From NCBI GenBank assembly GCA_030704615.1, contig CM060733.1, positions 64,540,001 through 64,604,000 of the forward strand: a DNA stretch of 64,000 nt. The letters run 5' to 3'. How positions within the stretch are numbered: position 1 is the first letter of the stretch; each line of letters starts with the position of its first letter. Shown piece after piece: positions 10,641-21,900 of this stretch. A program made the position numbers and the translations under genes. This stretch comes from Takakia lepidozioides. Taxonomy: Eukaryota; Streptophyta; Takakiopsida; Takakiales; Takakiaceae. Under the pieces are notes generated by a model. The model saw nothing but the letters and a program-made list of their open reading frames with translations, made no database searches and was not told the origin of the DNA.

Positions 10641-11004
10641 GAATGTCCAGTAGGACAGCACATGTGGCATAGGTTTTTTTTTTTTTTTTTTTTTACTCGG
10701 AAAGGGTTCCGTTACCCTTACACTGAATGCATTAATGGGCCCACAATTTGTATTAGTTGTTGTACCGGGTAGGTACTTTGACGGCCCGATTTGTCCTCTT
10801 GCATGATGAAACTCACTTTTGCAATCGATGCAGCGCGGTGTGCTTCGCCTTAGCGGCCACGTGTCCGTTTCTAAACATGCCCCCGACTTCCCCTCTCCGC
10901 GTGGCACATTCTCCAAGTTTGACTTCCAAACTTTTTCTTCACTTGATGGCCACTTTTCTAACGTTAATTCGTGTCCACCTGTCACGGACCTTATGGACTG
11001 TGTA

Positions 11005-11145
11005 ACCTGTATGGGCTGTGTTGGGCTGTGACAGGCTGTGTGTGGCACTGTGGTGGACTGTGATAGGCTGTGTCACGCCGTGATGGGTTGTGATAGGTTG
11101 TGTGACACTGTGATGGGCTGTGATAGGCTGTGTGACACTTGTACT
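11005..11145. repeat. Minisatellite of GGCTGTG/ACTGTG words
   Basis: About 140 bp made of imperfect repeats of TGTGATGGGCTGTGATAGGC and variants. Chance open frames across it read as periodic His/Thr/Gln peptides and are not counted as coding. The flanks at 10,700-11,000 and 11,150-11,460 hold nothing I can name. Confidence 0.7.
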
Positions 11146-11460
11146 TCCCACCCTGGTCATACACGCTCGGCTTAACGACAAGTGCTCCATACTCCGTTGG
11201 TATCACTGGCGCAGCCCGTGACTGCTTTTATGTTTCAACATGCAAATCGTGCTGCAATGGTTTGTCATGGATACCACTGTACCCCTTCAACTTATTGGCC
11301 TCTTCTTCTTACATTTGGTGTTCGGGTCCTTCATGAACACCACGTGCTCTCCCTCATTGGCAACCCCACTGAACTGCACCAATGAGGCCAGCCATGTTGT
11401 TGCCTCCTGAAAACAAATAACCCCTCCAAATTCAAAAAAAGAAACAAACAACAAAGAAAA

Positions 11461-12287
11461 TCATGCATGCAAAGGAAAGGATAAAACACGGAACAAGGTG
11501 CGACAGTTGTACCTTTGCAAGCTTGTCCGACTTGCCCCCGGTGTGGCAGGGTCCCCGTTGCCGGATGTGCCCGCGCTATCCCCTCCCGGAGCACCACTGG
11601 AAGTAGATTCCAGATGTGGAGCATAGCCGGCGGCGGCCCCGTAGTCCAGGCCCTTCTTTGCTGACCACTCAAGCTCAAGGGGCGGCGTCGCTGATTGGCT
11701 AGGCCACTCCAAACCGGCCCATACCTCCTCCCCCCCCCCAAAATGCGTATCAGAGTAGAAGCCCTCACCCGGTTTGACTTCTTCGAGGCGCTTCGCTATC
11801 TCAACCACTTCATTGGCCCTCCTCGTCTCCTTCTCCCTCATCAACAACATTGGGCTAGCAATGGAGGCTTTCAAAGGCCCTTGAACCTGATGTTGGGCCT
11901 TGGCAAGTGCAGCTTATGCTACGGAGGAAGGGGTCGCTATGGGGGTGACATCCAAAAGTTGCCCATACCGGGCCCCCGAACAGGTGATGTGCTTGCCAAG
12001 GTACATTTCACCGTCTTGGTGGCCGGGGGTGTGCTCAACTGAGCATCCGGCTCAGCAACAACCTCCCGAATAGGAGAGCTGGCTGAGCCGGCCCCTAGCG
12101 CATCCAAGATGTGGACAAGAGGGGGGTACTGGCCTCGGGGGGTAGACGAGCCCTCCGGCTGCGGCTGTCGACGGGGCTGGTTAACCGTGAGACGCCCTGG
12201 CGCGTCACACGTGCCGGCAGAGCAAATGGATTGTCCGCCCCTTTCTTTGGGGCACGAGACTTCTTCTCTTTCCCCAGAAGCTGGCAC
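11461..12287 (-). CDS. Two unrecognised minus-strand exons (12,287-11,937 and 11,874-11,461)
   Basis: The upstream piece begins after a plausible acceptor (TGACAG before GTGCCAGCTTC, minus strand, about 12,288) and reads as a Pro/Ser-rich peptide (VPASGEREEVSCPKERGG). The downstream piece has a helical start (LLMREKETRRANEVVEIAK), then Gly/Ser-rich sequence, and runs to a possible GTACAA donor near 11,510. They lie upstream of, and in the same direction as, the coiled-coil gene, so they might be its 5' exons; this is inference only. No domain is recognised. Bases 12,288-12,535 are low complexity with C and G homopolymers. Confidence 0.3.
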
Positions 12288-12535
12288 CTGTCATGCAAAC
12301 CCACAAGTTGGCCTCATTAGGAAACAACCTCTACATTCAAGATCAAAAAAAAAAAAAACCAAGCATGTCGGGGGTTGAGAGCAGCAAGTGCTCGGGGTCT
12401 CGAGAGGGGGCAACAAAGAGAAAAGAAAAAGGTGGGGGGTGGGGGGGAAGTGACTGAGCACCACCACCAGCTGCTGAGCACCACGGGCTCAGTCCAAACC
12501 CCCCCCCCCCCCCATTTTTTATTTTTTTGGTTTCA

Positions 12536-14194
12536 TGATCTCTCCCTCTCTCTCCCTCTGGACAATGGGTTTATGGAATTGTTGTCCCGACTTCCATCCT
12601 TGAGGAAATTGAATTTTTTTGTAAAATTGGGTTCCAGGGAATTTTGGATGTTTTTTATCCAATTTATTTTTATTATTATTATTAATTTTTTAGTAAAATA
12701 TTTCTTCACTAAAAAACCTGTGAGTTGCAAAACTCCCGTCAATTTCTACTTTTTCAATCCAACCTGGATGAAAAAATGACTTCATCTGACAGGACCTAAA
12801 TACAGAGCAAGACAGGTTTAACCCCCCCCCCCCCCCCCCCCCTGTGTTTTTCATCTAACCTAGATGAAATACGGACTACATCTGTTGAGTGCAAGACAGG
12901 ATGAAAGCACGATGTCTTTCATCTTCCACGAATGAGAAACAGACAACGTCCGTCGGGCGGACAGACTGGCGGATGTTTTTCATCCTGACAATGATGAATG
13001 ACGGGCCAGACAGGGGAAAACTCTGCGCAACCCTAATGTCTTTCTTTTTGCGCTGCGAGAGCGCGCGCGATGGCGGCTTCTGAGGAGCGATGGTGCTCGT
13101 GCTGCAGATACCTTGAGTTGCCAATCCTTGAGTGTTTATGGCTCCTGTGAGCGACGCCTGGGCGGGCTCTTTAAGGCGATGGCGGTGGCTTAGAGATGAG
13201 GGAAGATTCCCTATCTTAGTTGTCTGTTTTTTTGCTGCACAAGGGAACCGCGGCAGTGATGGCGGAGGCACCACCTGCATGCCTATGACGTTTCCCTATG
13301 AGCCCTCCTCTGGATCTTTGATGAATGACGGCACAAGGAAGTCTCTCTCCCTCCCTTGATAAACCCTACCTTTTGAGACCAAGCTCTTTTTTCTTGTGCT
13401 TGGCAAGACCTTGCTTTGGTTAAGGTAGCAGTGTTGTGGTGCTGGCGGAGTCCTCCCTGCACGGTTAGGCTTGTGGAGAGATGACGACTCTCCCCAAACA
13501 GTAAAAAAGTTTTTTTTTTTTCTGTTGGTTTTGTTTTCTTGCTTGCTTTGGCATTCTCTGCGCTTAGATTGAAGTGTATTTGACCTCGATAGCAAGTGTG
13601 GAAGCTTGCTACTCACCTCGTGCATCCTCACTAACTCACAATGCGTTGTGGTTGTTTTTGGGATGGGCACAGGTGAGGGCTTCCACTTAATATTCTGATG
13701 TCTAGGTGCTGCTGGATGCCAAGTGGGATTGCAGAGCAGGGGAAGGAATCGCTTGCCAGGGACTCATCCTAAAATGTTGAAAAACTAAACTACTCTATGG
13801 TTTTTCTTGATCCTGCCTCTTTCCTTCCTTGATTTTTGAAGAACAAGTGTAATGCTTTCTACGATGGGCTAGTTCGGCCCAGCCAGTGGAAAACCTCTGT
13901 TATGTTGTGACAGCTGGGTTTAAGATGGCTTGTGTGAGAGACACACATCTGTTTTCCAAGCCCTAGTTTGCTTTGCTTACCTTATGGTACTTGGAAACAA
14001 ATTGAAAGACTGCAAGGAACTGTTTGCTGCAGCTACTCGGGTACCTCTGTTGGTAAAAGGCCCCTGTTATGTTCCAACCCAGATGCCTTTGTTAGCTAGA
14101 TGCTTAGGCCAAGGTATGGTGAAGTTTCTACCTGTGGCTATTCAGCTGACACTGAAATATGGCAGTAATATAAATGGTAACTGGTTTTTGAGGT
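12536..14194 (+). repeat. Direct repeat, first copy, of the Penelope-like element
   Basis: Collinear with 16,423-18,117, sharing blocks such as GGGTTTATGGAATTGTTGTC, CTGTGAGTTGCAAAACTCCC and GATGGCGGCTTCTGAGGAGC. The second copy differs by indels: this one has a 21-base C run at about 12,822-12,842 and only 12 T at 13,510-13,521. It contains many GGATGAA/TTCATCC words. The conserved open frames inside look like shadows. Confidence 0.8.
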
Positions 14195-14400
14195 TCAGGG
14201 AAGTTTTCTGCCTAACTTCATTTTCATCAGACAATCTCATGGCAACAGACATGGCTTTGGACACTACAGCCTCTAAGTCAGATTTATCAACCCATAATAT
14301 TGCAGATCCGTACTCCAAGGCAGGTCTAATAATGCGACAAAGCATGGTTTTCTTAACCTCAGAGTTGACCCCTCTGCAGAAAAAGTTAAAAAGAGAGAGG
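14195..14400 (-). pseudogene. LINE reverse-transcriptase C-terminal fragment
   Basis: The minus strand reads MLCRIIRPALEYGSAILWVD followed by KSDLEAVVSKAMSVAMRL. This matches the thumb-side motif of non-LTR retrotransposon RTs (VRPxLEYGSxxW, then a helical stretch). It interrupts the homology between the two direct repeats, so it is probably a small nested insertion. Too short to assign a clade. Confidence 0.6.
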
Positions 14401-14449
14401 GAAGATACTTTTTGTCATGTCAAGACAAAGACAGGACCCCTAGGGTCGT

Positions 14450-15130
14450 TGTCATGAAAGAATAATCAGACATATCAGCCACTTAACAGTGGCACCATCC
14501 ATCAATCATCAAGCTTAGAAAATTCAGAATTACATCCATGCACAGTAATGTGTTCATGTCAGTATTATTCATAACCCAAAGAGTATGCCAATTGACCACC
14601 AGTCATGATCATGATACACATTCAGAGGTCTGGGTGGGATGGCGGGTACTTGGCCATATTTTGGCCTTGATGTGTTGCACGTCAAACGGTCATACAGATT
14701 TACTGTCCGCAAGCTGTAATCCAAGCATACTTACTCAAACCCCATGGGTGTCATGGAGGGTTTTTTTTAAGAAAACAAAAAGAACAAAAAGAACACTTGG
14801 ACATCACAGATTTAAATACCTTGCCCTGCCAGTATTTGTTTAGACTGGTCTGCAGCAGCCTCTCAGTTTGTTTCCAACTACCATAAGGTAAGCAAAGCAA
14901 ACTAGGGCCTGGAAAACAGATGTGTGTCTCTCACACAAGCCATCATAAACCCGGCTGTCACAACAAAGCAGAGGTTTTCCACTGGCTGGGCCGAAATAGC
15001 CCATCGTAGAAAGCATTACACTTGTTCTTCATAAATAAAGGAAGGAAAGAGGTAGGATTAAGAAAAACCATAGAGTAGTTTAGTTTTTCAACATTTTAAG
15101 ATGAGTCCCTGGCAAGCGATTCCTTCCCCT
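14450..15130 (-). repeat. Inverted segments of the Penelope-like element
   Basis: Bases 14,450-14,868 are the reverse complement of 18,345-18,773. Bases 14,880-15,130 are the reverse complement of 13,737-13,997 in the first direct repeat. The pair 13,737-13,997/14,880-15,130 could fold into a long hairpin with a loop of about 0.9 kb. Confidence 0.75.
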
Positions 15131-15158
15131 ACTTAATTTTCTTAAAGTCTCTACGTCT

Positions 15159-15401
15159 ATGTACTGGATTATAGACAGTATTACGGACTTTACCCTGAAT
15201 TTACTTGACAAGGTACATAGCATATTTGTGGCTGACATCACCCAATGCTATGAGAATATACCCTTATCATGTGAAGATAACCTAGGTGCAGCCATTGCTT
15301 ATGTGATTAAAATTGCCTTTAAGCAATATCATGCATCTCGACCTAGGTCCCAGCATGTTTTATGGATCCAAGCAAATGAAGGAAAATTTGGGAAGTGGTA
15401 G
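15159..15401 (+). pseudogene. Penelope-like reverse transcriptase, fingers/palm start
   Basis: 80 codons reading HSIFVADITQCYENIPLSCE, which fits the RT motif with the first catalytic Asp (VADITQCYENIP), then a basic stretch. A stop at 15,399 and 76 bp of out-of-frame or intronic sequence separate it from the next piece. It is the amino-proximal half of the RT at 15,478-16,203. Confidence 0.6.
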
Positions 15402-15477
15402 GTGGGGACCTACTTCCCCTAAACCTGGCAGTTGGATCGAGTTGTCTGAAGCAAGGTTGCTCGAGCTCCACGGCTAG

Positions 15478-16203
15478 TTGATGTCCCATTGCTTTGTTGC
15501 TTTAGGGGACCGGGTATGGCAGCAAATATCAGGTATCCCTATGGGCTTTTCTTGTTCACCTTTATGGTGCAATATATATTTTTTATCCTATGAAATCCGG
15601 TTCATTTTAAGATTGGCTACACTCGGGGAATCACAACTAATGGCCAAGTTCGAATCAGCTTTCCGTTACATTGATGACATATGCTGGCTTAATGCCGGAA
15701 ATGCTCTAATGTTTCTGAATCCCTCAGCTGGTCGTAGTAGTTCCAACCCATGGTGGATATATCCTTTGAATGTGGTCGAAATTAAGCCTGAAATATTGAG
15801 AACCAAATCTGAGTCTCAAGATGAAGGCCTGGAAGCTTGTTTTATGAACATCCAATTATCAGTTGAGAATGAGGAGACAGGTGAATTCCACTTCCAGAAA
15901 TATGACAAGAGAAGGGCTCTCCCTTTCGCATATACCCAATACATTCAGTTCAGGTCAAACCGACCAGTGAACCAATCATACAATGTGGTGATATCTCAAG
16001 CTGTACCCCCATACTGTTCATCTGCCTGGAAAGAGTGTGGGATTCTGATTGACACCTTAGGAAAAAATGGCTTCAAAACGGACAAGTTGTTACGAATATT
16101 ACTAAGGCTCCTTGAAGAAGGAACTTTTCTTGGTGTACACTTCCAGATTGCTGATCTGGTTAACATGCTCAGAGGTAAGCACTATCTTTATCAACCTAAA
16201 TGA
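15478..16203 (+). pseudogene. Penelope-like reverse transcriptase, palm and thumb
   Basis: 241 codons. RT motif 4-like QISGIPMGFSCSPLWCNIYF is at residues 16-35, and the catalytic FRYIDDICWLN is near residue 62. Downstream come FMNIQLSVENEETGEFHFQK and a thumb-like segment KRRALPFAYTQYIQFRSNRP. IPMG with YIDD is typical of Penelope-like and related RTs, not of LINE (FADD) or gypsy (YIDD with LPFGL) enzymes. The fragment at 41,293-41,700 looks like the part that should follow. There is no maturation or endonuclease domain here, so the copy is not autonomous. DIRS-like RT is the main alternative. Confidence 0.6.
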
Positions 16204-16338
16204 CTTCAATGACTGATTTCATTTTGCTTGTTCTAAATCACCCAACTTGACTAAGGGTAGCCTGATAATCCTTTACGGGACATCTTCCGAAGGATTGGCC
16301 TAGGAGCAGGGAGAGATTACCCTTTTTGAGAGGAGTTT

Positions 16339-16400
16339 GGTATGCACTCCCTTACGGGGTGAGTGCATACCACACTCACTCCGTAAGGGCCTGCCATACC
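16339..16400. repeat. Imperfect 62-bp hairpin
   Basis: GGTATGCACTCCCTTACGG pairs with CCGTAAGGGCCTGCCATACC around a loop that itself repeats GTGAGTGCATACC. It lies just before the second direct repeat, at the boundary of the RT region. Confidence 0.7.
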
Positions 16401-16422
16401 AGGGGTTGGATGGTGGGATTCC

Positions 16423-17384
16423 CTCTTTCTCCCTCTCTCTCCCTCTGGAAACTGGGTTTATGGAATTGTTGTCCTGACTTCCATCTTTGGAAAAATTTGA
16501 AAAAATTGGGTTGCAGGGAATTTTGGATGTTTTTCATCTAAAATACAAATTTTTCCCTAGTGAAACATTTCTTCATTAAATACCTGTGAGTTGCAAAACT
16601 CCCGTCAGTTTTTATTTTTTCAATCCAACCTGGATGAAAAAATGACTTCATTTGACAGGACCTAAATACGGGGCAAGACAGATATAAAAAAGTTGTTTAA
16701 AACCCCCGATGTTTTTCATCTAACCTGGATGAAATGCGGACTGCATCCGTTGAGTTCAAGACAGGATGAACGCACGATGTCTTTCATCTTTCGCGAATGA
16801 GAAACGGACAACGTCCGTCGGGCGTACAGGCTGGCGGATGTTTTTCATTCTGAGAAGGATGAATGACGGACCAGACAGGGGAAAACCCTGCGCAACCCTA
16901 ATGTCTTTTTTTTTGCGCTGCGAGAGCGCGCGCGATGGCGGCTTCTGAGGAGCGATGGTGCTTGTGCTGCAGATATCTTGAGCTGCCAATCCTTGAGTGT
17001 TTATGGCTCCTATGAGCGCCGCCTAGGCGGGCTCTTTAAGGCGATGGCAGTGGCTTAGAGATGAGGGAAGATTCACTATCTCATTTGTCTGTTTTTTTGC
17101 TGCACAAGGGAACCGCGGCAGTGATGGCGGAGGTACCACCTGCATGCTTATGACGTTTCCCTAGGAGCCCTCCTCTGGATCTTTGATGAATGGCGGCGAC
17201 TTGGTAGAACAAGGAAGTCTCTCTCCCTCTCCTTTATAACCCACCCTACCTTTTGAGACCAAGCTCTTTTTTCTTGTGCTTGGCAAGACTTGGCTTTAAG
17301 GTAGCAGTGCTGTGGTGCTGGCAGAGCCTCCCTGCATGGTTAGGCTTGTGGAGAGATGGCAACTCTCCCCCAAACAGTAAAAAA

Positions 17385-17453
<69 letters not shown>

Positions 17454-18117
17454 CTGTTTGTCTTGCTTCCTTGCTTTCTTTGGCATTCTCTGCGCTTAGA
17501 TTGAAGTGTATTTGACCTCGATAGCAAGTGTGGAAGCCTGCTACTCACCTCGTGCATCCTCACTAACTCCCAATGCTTTGTGGTGTTTTGGGAGGCACAG
17601 GTGAGGGCTTCCTACTTAATATTCTGATGTCTCGGTGCTGTGGATGCCAAGTGGGATTGAATCAGCAGGGGAAGGGAATCGCTTGCCAGGGACTCATCTA
17701 AAATGTCGAAAAACTAAATTACTCTATGGTTTTCTTGATCCTACCTTTTCCTTCCTTTATTTTTGAAGAAACAAGTGTAATGCTTTCTACGATGGGATGG
17801 GCTATTTCGGCCAGCCAGTGGAAGACCTTGCTTTGTTGTTGACAGCCGGGTTTATGATGGCTTGTGTAAGAGACACACATCTGTTTTCCAGGCCTAGTTT
17901 GCTTTGCTTACCTTATGGTAGTGGGAATAATTTGAGAGGCTGCAAGGAACTGTGTGTTGCAGCTATTCGGGTACCCCATGTTGGCCCCGTTATGTTCCAA
18001 CCCGGATGGCTTTGTTAGCTAGATGCTTAGGCCAGGGTATGGTGAAGATTCTGCCTGTGGATATTCGGCTGACAATGAAATATGGCAGCAATATATAACT
18101 GGTAACTGGTTTTTGAG
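16423..18117 (+). repeat. Direct repeat, second copy, of the Penelope-like element
   Basis: Collinear with 12,536-14,194. It contains a 66-base T homopolymer at 17,388-17,453, where the other copy has 12 T. Bases 18,118-18,344 do not match the first copy; they include AAATAAAGGTATAAAGGTATT near 18,300, which looks like a LINE-type 3' tail. Confidence 0.8.
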
Positions 18118-18773
18118 GCAGCCAGGGTGGTCAAGTGGAAATACCCCCTGGACATTGTGTAATGTAATGACATGGTCCAATGTGGAATGATGTGAATAGG
18201 GTGTACTGACAGTATTCATATACTGTCACATGATGTGTATGCAGTCCTTTATCTTTACTTTGTTGTGTCATGAACTTTGATTTTCAGCTGTAGCAAGAAA
18301 TAAAGGTATAAAGGTATTCTGGAAAACTTACCAGACATATCCACCTTCCCTGTGGGGGCAAGCTGTGCTGCAGACCAGTCTAAACAAATACTGGCAGGCA
18401 AGGTATTTAAATCTGTGATGTCAAGTGTTCGTTTGTGCTTTTGGTTTTCTTTAAAAAAACCCTCCATGACACCCATGGGGTTTGAGTAAGTATGCTTGGA
18501 TTACAGCTTGCGGACAGTGAATCTGTATGACCATTTGACGTGCAAACATCAAGGCCAAATATGGCCAAGTACCCGCCATCCCACCCAGACCCTAAATGTG
18601 TATCATGATCATGACTGGTGGTCAATTGGCATACTCTTTGGGTTATGAATAATACTGACATGAACACATTACTGTGCATGGATGTAATTCTGGATTTTCT
18701 AAGCTTGATGACTGATGGATGGTGCCACTGTTAAGTGGCTGATATGTCTGATTATTCTTTCATGACAATGACC

Positions 18774-18835
18774 GGGGGCTGCTATTTCATGAGCGGCATG
18801 AGCATGAGCGGAAAAAAAAAAAAGCATGAGCAGAC
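18774..18835 (+). repeat. MULE-family terminal repeat, copy L
   Basis: CTATTTCATGAGC followed by GGCATGAGCATGAGCGG, a run of 12 A, and GCATGAGCAGACC. The same order occurs at 50,481-50,556 and, inverted, at 39,335-39,395. Confidence 0.8.
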
Positions 18836-18996
18836 CATTGTGGAGTCCCACGGAAATAGGGTTAGGAGGCACGGAATAGGGTCATGTGAAGTTGGAATGT
18901 GGCACCAGTGGACTTGAAATGCAACATTTTTATTGCAAATTTTGTGGCAAGCCAGTCTATACAAGTGTGTTCTAACTGTCATAGCCGGAATGGGCA

Positions 18997-21900
18997 CTAC
19001 TCTCCTACACCCTCCAAGGAACTTGCCCCACCTTCTTCCTCATCCCCCTCATCCCCCTTGTCCTCTGAGCTCTGTGATGCATCAGTTCCACTATGCCTCT
19101 CAAAAATCCCGTCCTCTCCTTGGGGGACTGTCCACCTCACCTCCTGGGAATCTTCTGCGTCTTCTCCCCCACTTTCCTCAGCAGAATCCAAGACAAATCT
19201 ACGAGCCCGACGGGCTCTAATAGCTCGCCTCCTCCCTCATCGTCCTTTTCTTGAGGCTTGCCTCGTCTAAAATCTGCTATACACGACTACGTTCGGAACA
19301 CCTCCTAATGGACACTGATGAAGCAAGCCGGGCAGCATAAGTAGGAAGGATGTACTCCCTTTCTGGACTAGCATGAAATCCCCCCTGGCAAAAAAAGGCA
19401 CGTTCCTCCTGCCCATTTGAAACTCGGTGTAGATGTCCCTCCGGCAGTAACTGGCATCCTACAGTAAGAACAATCCACTTCAAGAATGTCAATACCAGCA
19501 CAACCAGAAAGGGTTTTCAATGAAATAAGAGAGCGGAGGGAGGTGCCTCACGAAATTTGGAGGCAACTTACAATGCCACCACTCACTCGTAAACCGGGGC
19601 TCCTCGGCCTCGACCCAACTTCCTCCCCCCTCCTTTCTCGGATTTTTCCTCATCCTCCGAGGATGCCTCTTCCTCTTTTCGGAGACGTTCAGCCGCTGCA
19701 AGTTCCGAGTTGTGGAGGGCAGTATCTGGCTCGAAGGCGAACACATTGCCTGTCGGACAACGTCCCTGCCCACATTGAAGCACCTGAGGAACAAAGCGGG
19801 CGGTTATAGTAATAGCTGCGGCATGCAATTGCAATCGGGCCAGGGGACAAACTGAGCACGTGAAGGCTTACCCGTGCCGCATGTGAGGTCCAGAATCCGC
19901 CCTGGACATCCGAGCACGTCTCCATGAGGGTTTGGATGAAAGCAGGGCTCCGGGTCCGGCTTGTACCGCCACGGTTTTGCCTGTCTTTGTGTCCTTCGGC
20001 ATACTGGAGTGGGGCACATAGTTGTAGAGGACATCGTTAGGTAGAGGACAGGGTAGGTTACAGGGTCCACAGCGGCATCAACAAGACGACCGTCGTTGCG
20101 GAATTTGAACGTAGACCCTCTCTTCACAAGCAATATGCTCAAAACCAATGTCTGCACATCCAACAAAGAAGGGATCAACTCCAAGGTCTACTTAACATAC
20201 ACCACAATATGAAGTGAATGCAATACATTGATAACTTACACTTTGGCCCTCTGTTCGCAAACCCCTGCGTACTAATGCAGAACCATTTTCTGAGGAGGAC
20301 CGGGGTGACACTTTCGGTGTCCACCTTGCCACCGCATTCTCTGTGGTCTTCCCTCTCGTGGCAAGGACAACCACACATCCACCGTCATCCAGAAGCATCC
20401 CCGCCAGCCCAAACCCGGCTTTCCAGTAGTCCTCAGTAAACCTGTTCCAGGTGGGCACACCATCCAGGCCCTCTAGCAGCTCCCCATCTGGAATGTCGAG
20501 GAGAATATGTCGCAAGCTCTCTCCACCTCAACCCCCCCCCCCCCCGAGTGCTCTTGCAATTCGTGCTCACAGCCGGTGAAGAATTCCATCATGGCTTCAA
20601 AACCAGGGGGTCTTTAGGCTCTGTACCGCCAGCCCTCTTCTTGGCTTTCCCCTTTTGCTCCGCCAGAGACTTGTTGTGGCCCACCTTCTTCGCCCTGGCA
20701 GAGAGCGTCAAGGAAGCTCTCATTGACGCATTGGATGATGGTTGGAGGTTCTAGCTTTGGCCTGTGCGTAAACGTCACCGCCGAATACCGCCGTGTAGGC
20801 TCGCCCTCAAATGCCAACTTCTTGGCAGAGCCAGTCCCACTCCGAACTGACTTGGGAACCCGGACGACCGGTGGCTGGGTAGGAGCAACAGCAGTCGCAA
20901 GACCTTGAACAAAGTCGTCGTCCGAGTCACTCTCTTGGGTCCCCTCCTGCGCCTCCTCCGATGCCTCGATGGTTTTCTTCTTTTTGGGTGTTACTGCACT
21001 CACATGTTTCCTTGTCCTTTTCCCTTGGCCTTTACTCTTCTCATGCAATTTCTCCTGAATTCCTGCCTTTCCTGGAGTTCGCAAGCGCTTTTGCCTCTTT
21101 TGCACCCAACGGAGGCAGCGGAGCCCGGTTTCGTTGGAATTCAGCATCCAGCTTCAATTGAAACTCGGATGGGTCGAGCGAGCCGGGCGGAAGGTCCACA
21201 TACCAAGGGCAATCACGCAAATGTTCCAGATGCCACTCCTTCACAATATCGTCAGTGTACGTGGAGTTAGCCCCAGGGTTCCTCCATGCCAGGAAGAATG
21301 GTGGCTCGAAAGACAGATGACCTTTCTCCAAAAGGGAGAACTTGCAGTACCTGCATTCATGGAAAACACAATGAGGTCCCTGAAATGCATATTCCGCACC
21401 ATTTTCCCAGGTTGGGGCGGATGTGAGTGGGCCTAGAAATGGAAAAATGGCGCCGAATTTCGGTTTTCGGTGACTGCCACCCTATGGACTTAGCCATCTT
21501 GGGAGCCCTGAACTGGAAATTCGGCGCCATTTTTCCCAGTTTGGCCCGAAGATGGCTAAGTCCCAGAACCGCAATAGGGCCTAGAACTGGAAAAATGGCG
21601 CCGAATTTCCAGTTCAGGTCCAGCCACCCTAGGGACTTAGCCCGAAAATGGCTAAGTCCTGAACGGCAATAGGGCCTAGAACTGGAAAATGGCGCCGAAT
21701 TTCCAGTTCAGGGCCAGCCACCCTAGGGACTTAGCCCGAAAATGGCTAAGTCCCTGAACGGCAATAGGGCCTAGAACTGGAAAATGGCGCCGAATTTCCA
21801 GTTCCGGGCCAGCCACCCTAGGGACTTAGCCCGAAAAATGGCTAAGTCCCTGAACGGCAATAGGGCCTAGAACTGGAATGGCGCCGAATTTCCAGTTCCG

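Larger units (their letters stand above)
12536..18773 (+). mobile_element. Penelope-like retroelement with pseudo-LTR-like direct repeats
   Basis: Two 1.7-kb direct repeats (12,536-14,194 and 16,423-18,117) flank a reverse transcriptase (15,159-16,203). A segment inverted relative to the first repeat (14,880-15,130 versus 13,737-13,997) and another inverted pair (14,450-14,868 versus 18,345-18,773) complete the structure. Direct repeats combined with inverted tails are a known habit of Penelope-like elements, and the RT type (IPMG, YIDD) agrees. I see no GIY-YIG endonuclease and found no hammerhead ribozyme core by eye. The right boundary is cut by the MULE-family end at 18,774. Confidence 0.55.

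Noticed and set aside
10640-11048. N-terminal extension of the coiled-coil protein through the poly-Lys stretch
   Set aside because: The frame crosses a 19-base homopolymer and low-complexity sequence with no coding signal.
14215-14260. Hammerhead-like CTGATGA on the minus strand
   Set aside because: No stem II and no correctly placed GAAAC follow; the bases are part of the LINE RT reading frame.
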